64,000 nt of DNA from Sthenelais limicola (lineage: Eukaryota > Annelida > Polychaeta > Phyllodocida > Sigalionidae). The notes below the pieces were generated by a model that saw only the letters and a program-made list of their open reading frames with translations, had not been told where the DNA came from and did not search any database. The position numbers and the translations under genes are program-made. Shown in pieces: positions 60,480 through 64,000 of this stretch; within the stretch, counting starts at the first letter, position 1, and each line of letters begins with the position of its first letter. The stretch spans positions 56,912,966 to 56,976,965 of the forward strand of contig OW804094.1 of the NCBI GenBank assembly GCA_942159475.1, read 5' to 3'.

Positions 60480-61065
60480 AATATCTTCTGGAAATATAAT
60501 CAGGTAATATGTTGTCCACACCAGGCACGTGTTTGGTAGTAATATAAAAATTATTCACTGAAGTTAGCCAAAGGAGATGCCTTAGAGGGACATGCAATAG
60601 GAGTTAGAACTGACACCCTTGTTTATTAGATGCATTACTTGGGTATTATCAGTTAAAACAACCACATTTGAATTTTCTAGACACCCTTGTATCTTTCAGC
60701 TGCGATCACCACAGGTATTGTTTCTAAAACATTGATGTTTGAAGAATGCGGACTGTCCACATGCACATTAATCCAGTGAGAGTGTCAGGGATCCCAGTAG
60801 CCTATCCCAGAAGGGAAAATGTCATTATAATAGAAGCCTCAAACATAGTACACAGGGGTTGCCAACCCCCTTGCGAGGCATCTGTAAACAAGGTTAGATC
60901 CTCAGAGCAATGATGATCAATCATGTATGAGGTACCATTAAATAGCTGGGAAAAGGTAACCCACCATTGCAAATCAAGCTTGAAATTCTCACTCAAATTA
61001 ATACAGACATTTCTATCAGGCAGGCCTCTAAGTAGCTCAATGACACAATGACTGAAGGTAGCCAC
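60480..61065 (-). pseudogene. RNase H remnant of the second YR retroelement
   Basis: The segment 60802-61065 has LQWWVTFSQLFNGTS and then LTLFTDASQGGW, the first catalytic Asp of retroelement RNase H. A later frame reads NSNVVVLTDNTQVMHLINKG, holding the T-D-N motif. Then comes HVPGVDNILPDYISR, the C-terminal motif with the last Asp. The order is right, but frameshifts separate the parts. Confidence 0.78.
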
Positions 61066-61084
61066 CTCAACCTATAGTCCAGGG

Positions 61085-61990
61085 CCTTATGGCCAAAAAT
61101 TGGCCAAAAATAAAATTTCATGTTTATTTTATTTTTAGAATTGAATTCTATGGTTCAGAAGGTGCTGAAAATGATGAGAATGGGCGGCATTTTTTATTTC
61201 AAATATTTCCGCCATTTTGGGCCCTATTTATGCAAATTAGCTGAAATCTGATTGGCTGAGAAGGAATTGCTCATAACTCAGTGAATTCTAAAGATATTTT
61301 GATTTTGATGACCCCCACTAAATCAACCTCAAGGAATTCAATGATATCCTTGAAATTGTTCTATCTGCTTTGGTTGCTTAGCAACGAGGTATTTCCATGG
61401 TCAAAAATGTAATTCTATGGAGAATCAGCCCCTTGATGTCAATCCATTTGAGAAATTTTAAGAGCCATCAGATGCCTGAATTAATCCCAATAAGTCAAAT
61501 GGAGGTGTTGGAAATCTTCTATGTATATATATTAATCACCTAGCAACAGTTCCCTCCATAGATACCATTAGTATACAAGTGTGGGAAATGGCACAGCAAA
61601 TAGCTCCTCATGAGAGGGTATTGGTCAATTATATCTAAAATCCAATCACTCCTCTAGAATAAAATTTATTCTATATTTTATTTTTAGAATTGAATTCTAT
61701 ATTTTGAGGGATGCTTAAAAAGATGGGGTTGTGCAGCCTTTTTTTCAATATTTTAGCCATTTTGGGCCCTATTTGAATTAGCTGAAATCTGATTGGCTGA
61801 TACAGAAACAGCCCAAATCTCAGTAGGTCTTAGAGGTAGAATCTTTTTTCTAAAACCTACCCCCACTAAATCAACTGTGATGAATTCAATGGTGCCATTC
61901 AAATTGTTATATATATGTTGCTCAGCAATGAGTTTTGCCTCAGCAACAAATGCAATTCCAAGGAGAATGGGCCATTCTGAGTAGGCATTA
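61085..61990. repeat. Diverged tandem duplication, units about 540 bp
   Basis: The segment from about 61110 onwards and the segment from about 61655 onwards share, in order: TTTTATTTTTAGAATTGAAT, CCATTTTGGGCCCTATTT, AGCTGAAATCTGATTGGCTG, CCCCCACTAAATCAAC, GAATTCAATG, AAATTGTT, and the closing GGAGAAT. Two copies in the same orientation, about 70% similar by eye. Confidence 0.8.
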
Positions 61991-62009
61991 TACCCTCTGT
62001 GTTTATGCA

Positions 62010-63275
62010 TGTCCCCATTATATACTCTTTATTGCTGCAGCACCCCTAATATAACCACTATGTTGCTGCATGACCCCCATTTCACCATCTATTATGCTAG
62101 ATGACCCCAATTATACCTTCTATATTGCTGCATGAACCAAGTTATATCTTTTATGTAGCTGCATGACCCCATTATACCCTCTATGTTGCTGCATATTCTC
62201 TATTATACCCTATATATTGCTGCATGAATCAGGTTATACCTTCTATGTAGCTGCATGACCCCAATTATACCCAATATGTTGTTTCATGTCCCCCCATTAT
62301 AAACTCTATGTTGCTAGATGTCCTCCATTTTACCCTCTATGTTGCTAAATGACCTCCGTTATATCCTCTATGTTGCTGAATTTCCCTCATTAGGCCTATA
62401 CCATCTATGTTGGTGCATATCCCCCATCATACCCTCTATGTTGGTGCATACCCCCCATTATATCCTCTATGTTGGTGCGTATCCCCCATTATATCCTCTA
62501 TGTTGGTGCATATCCCCCATTATATCCTCTATGTTGGTGCATATCCCCCATCATATCCTCTATGTTGGTGCATATCCCCCATTATATCCTCTATGTTGGT
62601 GCATAACCCCCATTATACCCTCTATGTTAATGCACATATCCCCTATTATACCCTCTATTTTGCTGAATGACCCCCAACTATATTTCTATGTTGCCGAATG
62701 ACTCCATTATACTCTCTATGTTGCTGCCTAACCCCCATTATATCCTCTATCTTAATGCACATACCCCCCACTTATACCCTCCATTTTGCTGCATATCCCC
62801 CAGTATACCCTCTATGTTGCTCCATATCCCCCAGTATACCCTCTATGTTGCTCCATATCCCCCATTATATCCTCTATGTTGCTGCATAACCCACCATAAT
62901 ATCCTCTATGTTGCTGCATATCCACTATTAAACCATCTATGTTGCTGCATAACCCCCATTATATCCTCTATGTTAATGCTCATATCCCCTATTATACCCT
63001 CTATTTTGCTGCATATCCCCTAGTATACCCTCTATGTTGCTGCAAAATCACATTATACCCTCTATGTTGCAGCATATCCCCTAGTATACCCTCTATGTTG
63101 CTGCATATCCCCCATTATACCCTCTATGTTGCTGCATATGCACTATTAAACCATCTATGTTGCTGCATAACCCCCATTATATCCTCTATGTTAATGCTCA
63201 TATCCCCAATTATACCCTCTATTTTGCTGCATATCCCCAATTATACCCTCTATGTTGCTGCATATCCCCTATAGC
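62010..63275. repeat. 31-bp minisatellite, about 40 units, with higher-order structure
   Basis: Units of 31 bp built around CTATGTTGCTGCATATCC plus a CCCATTATACC part. A homogeneous sub-block with GTTGGTGCATA lies at about 62403-62615. A variant TTAATGC(A/T)CATA occurs at 62627, 62752, 62973 and 63191. The last two are 218 bp apart and embedded in nearly identical multi-unit blocks (landmark ACTATTAAACCATC at 62924 and 63142), so there is a seven-unit higher-order repeat. The forward strand has no stops in the unit, which creates long open frames that are probably not genes. Confidence 0.95.
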
Positions 63276-63414
63276 CCGAACCACTAAATAAGGCCCATAA
63301 ACATTATGTTTCCAGACATCCCTCCAATTGAACCCTAATAGCTTTTTATTTTTTTATACGAGTTCTGAACAAGTATATATATTATCAGAGCTTACAATGT
63401 GGGGAACGGTTTGG

Positions 63415-63525
63415 TATAACTGTCCCTCTATGTTGCTTCATGACCCCCATTATACCCTCTATTTTGCTGCATGACCCACATTACACCCTCAATTCTTCTG
63501 CATATCCCCCATTATACCCCATAAA
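63415..63525. repeat. Detached 31-bp minisatellite units
   Basis: Three to four further units of the same family (CTATTTTGCTGCATGACC and similar) after an interruption of about 140 bp (63276-63414) that contains unrelated AT-rich sequence. Confidence 0.85.
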
Positions 63526-63527
63526 TT

Positions 63528-63763
63528 GCCCTTTATATAACTATTATCTAAGAGACCCATATCGGGTACAAATTGAAGACTGGAAAAAGGAATCAATCAG
63601 GAGAAGCCTCTTTGTCAGGATTTATAACTTCTGGAACGACCTCCCTCACGGTATAAAGGTAATAGATGAAAAAAAAATATTCAAAAAAGAAATTAAAAAA
63701 GTCCTGATAAAGAGTTTCAAACTGAGGAACGAATTTTGGAATCTAGACGCACTCATGTACTGA
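63528..63763 (+). pseudogene. C-terminal end of a non-LTR retrotransposon ORF2
   Basis: About 75 residues ending at a TGA near 63763. The segment SIRRSLFVRIYNFWNDLPHG is the familiar R-x-x-F-x-x-R-x-x-x-x-W-N-x-L-P motif near the C-terminus of LINE reverse transcriptase proteins, followed by a Lys-rich tail. On the + strand, opposite to the 57-59 kb LINE, and truncated on its 5' side at the minisatellite. The frame runs in from the minisatellite by chance. Confidence 0.7.
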
Positions 63764-63920
63764 GTGTTGCTATTTTGCAACATAAACTACTGAAATCCGG
63801 TATGTATTGCTATACGGCAGCGCTTACGCGTCTAGTTCATGTACCGGGTGTTGCTGTTTTGTAGCAGCTCTTTTGTCAATACAATGTACTGGGTGTTGCT
63901 ATTTTGCATTCACTTTCATT
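63752..63920 (+). repeat. LINE 3' tail repeats
   Basis: Three copies of a motif like ATGTACTGGGTGTTGCTATT at about 63754, 63838 and 63883 follow the ORF2 end. Short tandem motifs at the 3' end are common in CR1/L2-like elements. The third copy is followed by TTTTGCATTCAC. Confidence 0.7.
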
Positions 63921-64000
63921 TTTGAGGTTGCTCTATGTGTGTCGCTCGCAGAGGCAAATGTCTCTACTGCCTGAAATTATTTTGATTATATGGTGTGATA

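Larger units (their letters stand above)
60111..61065 (-). mobile_element. Second, older tyrosine-recombinase retrotransposon fragment
   Basis: On the - strand, RNase H pieces (60480-61065) followed by the start of a recombinase (60111-60332), the same order as in DIRS/Ngaro elements. It carries several stops and frameshifts. The RT part is missing, so the fragment is truncated at its 5' side near 61065, and no terminal repeats were seen. The sequence differs enough from the 51-56 kb element to be another lineage. Confidence 0.7.

Noticed and set aside
62010..63275. CRISPR-like array
   Set aside because: The 31-bp units are directly adjacent and all alike, with no unique spacers, in a eukaryotic setting; it is a minisatellite.

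Overview
This is a stretch of animal (metazoan) nuclear genome, AT-rich and intron-rich. It contains no bacterial-style operons. One host gene on the + strand fills about 7.1-44.8 kb. Its seven recognisable exons have good GT/AG borders and one continuous compatible frame. They encode the extracellular, membrane and cytoplasmic parts of a single-pass cell-surface protein: an eight-cysteine SUEL-type (galactose/rhamnose-binding) lectin domain, a CUB-like domain, a short sushi/CCP-like domain, an acidic linker, a transmembrane helix and a 208-residue cytoplasmic tail with a Gln/His-rich tract. The exon carrying the start codon and signal peptide was not found and probably lies upstream of the window. 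SUEL and CUB modules, tyrosine-recombinase (YR) retrotransposons and non-LTR elements together suggest a marine invertebrate bilaterian. The phylum cannot be fixed from the sequence alone.

Layout. 1-7.1 kb: AT-rich upstream or intronic DNA with no recognisable gene. 7.1-42.9 kb: the seven exons separated by introns of 0.6-10.8 kb. Intron 1 holds a TIR element (10.5-10.9 kb) and a repeat-rich block (11.0-13.05 kb). Intron 3 holds a 0.35 kb TIR element (25.4-25.8 kb). 42.9-44.8 kb: probable 3' UTR ending near an AATAAA. 44.8-49 kb: mostly featureless, with one tRNA-like relic.

49 kb to the end is a transposon graveyard. It begins with a 2.2 kb TIR element carrying an internal satellite-like array (48,989-51,202). 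Next is an almost complete but broken Ngaro/DIRS-type YR retrotransposon on the - strand (51,260-56,277). It has 91 bp direct repeats at its two sides, gag, RT-RNase H and a tyrosine recombinase. Then come a decayed non-LTR retrotransposon (- strand, 56.8-59.6 kb, perhaps to 60 kb), a second and older YR-retrotransposon fragment (- strand, 60.1-61.07 kb), a diverged tandem duplication (61.1-62.0 kb), a 31-bp minisatellite with higher-order structure (62.0-63.5 kb) and the 3' end of another non-LTR element on the + strand (63.5-63.95 kb).

The points most worth a second look are these. The Ngaro-like element has nearly identical flanking repeats, yet its recombinase lacks the segment that should carry the first catalytic arginine. 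The host protein has an unusual domain order built from symmetric phase 1-1 exons, and its lectin domain has lost residues typical of sugar binding. A family of TIR elements carries satellite-like arrays. The minisatellite has a seven-unit higher-order period. I see no clear evidence of a wholly new biological system.
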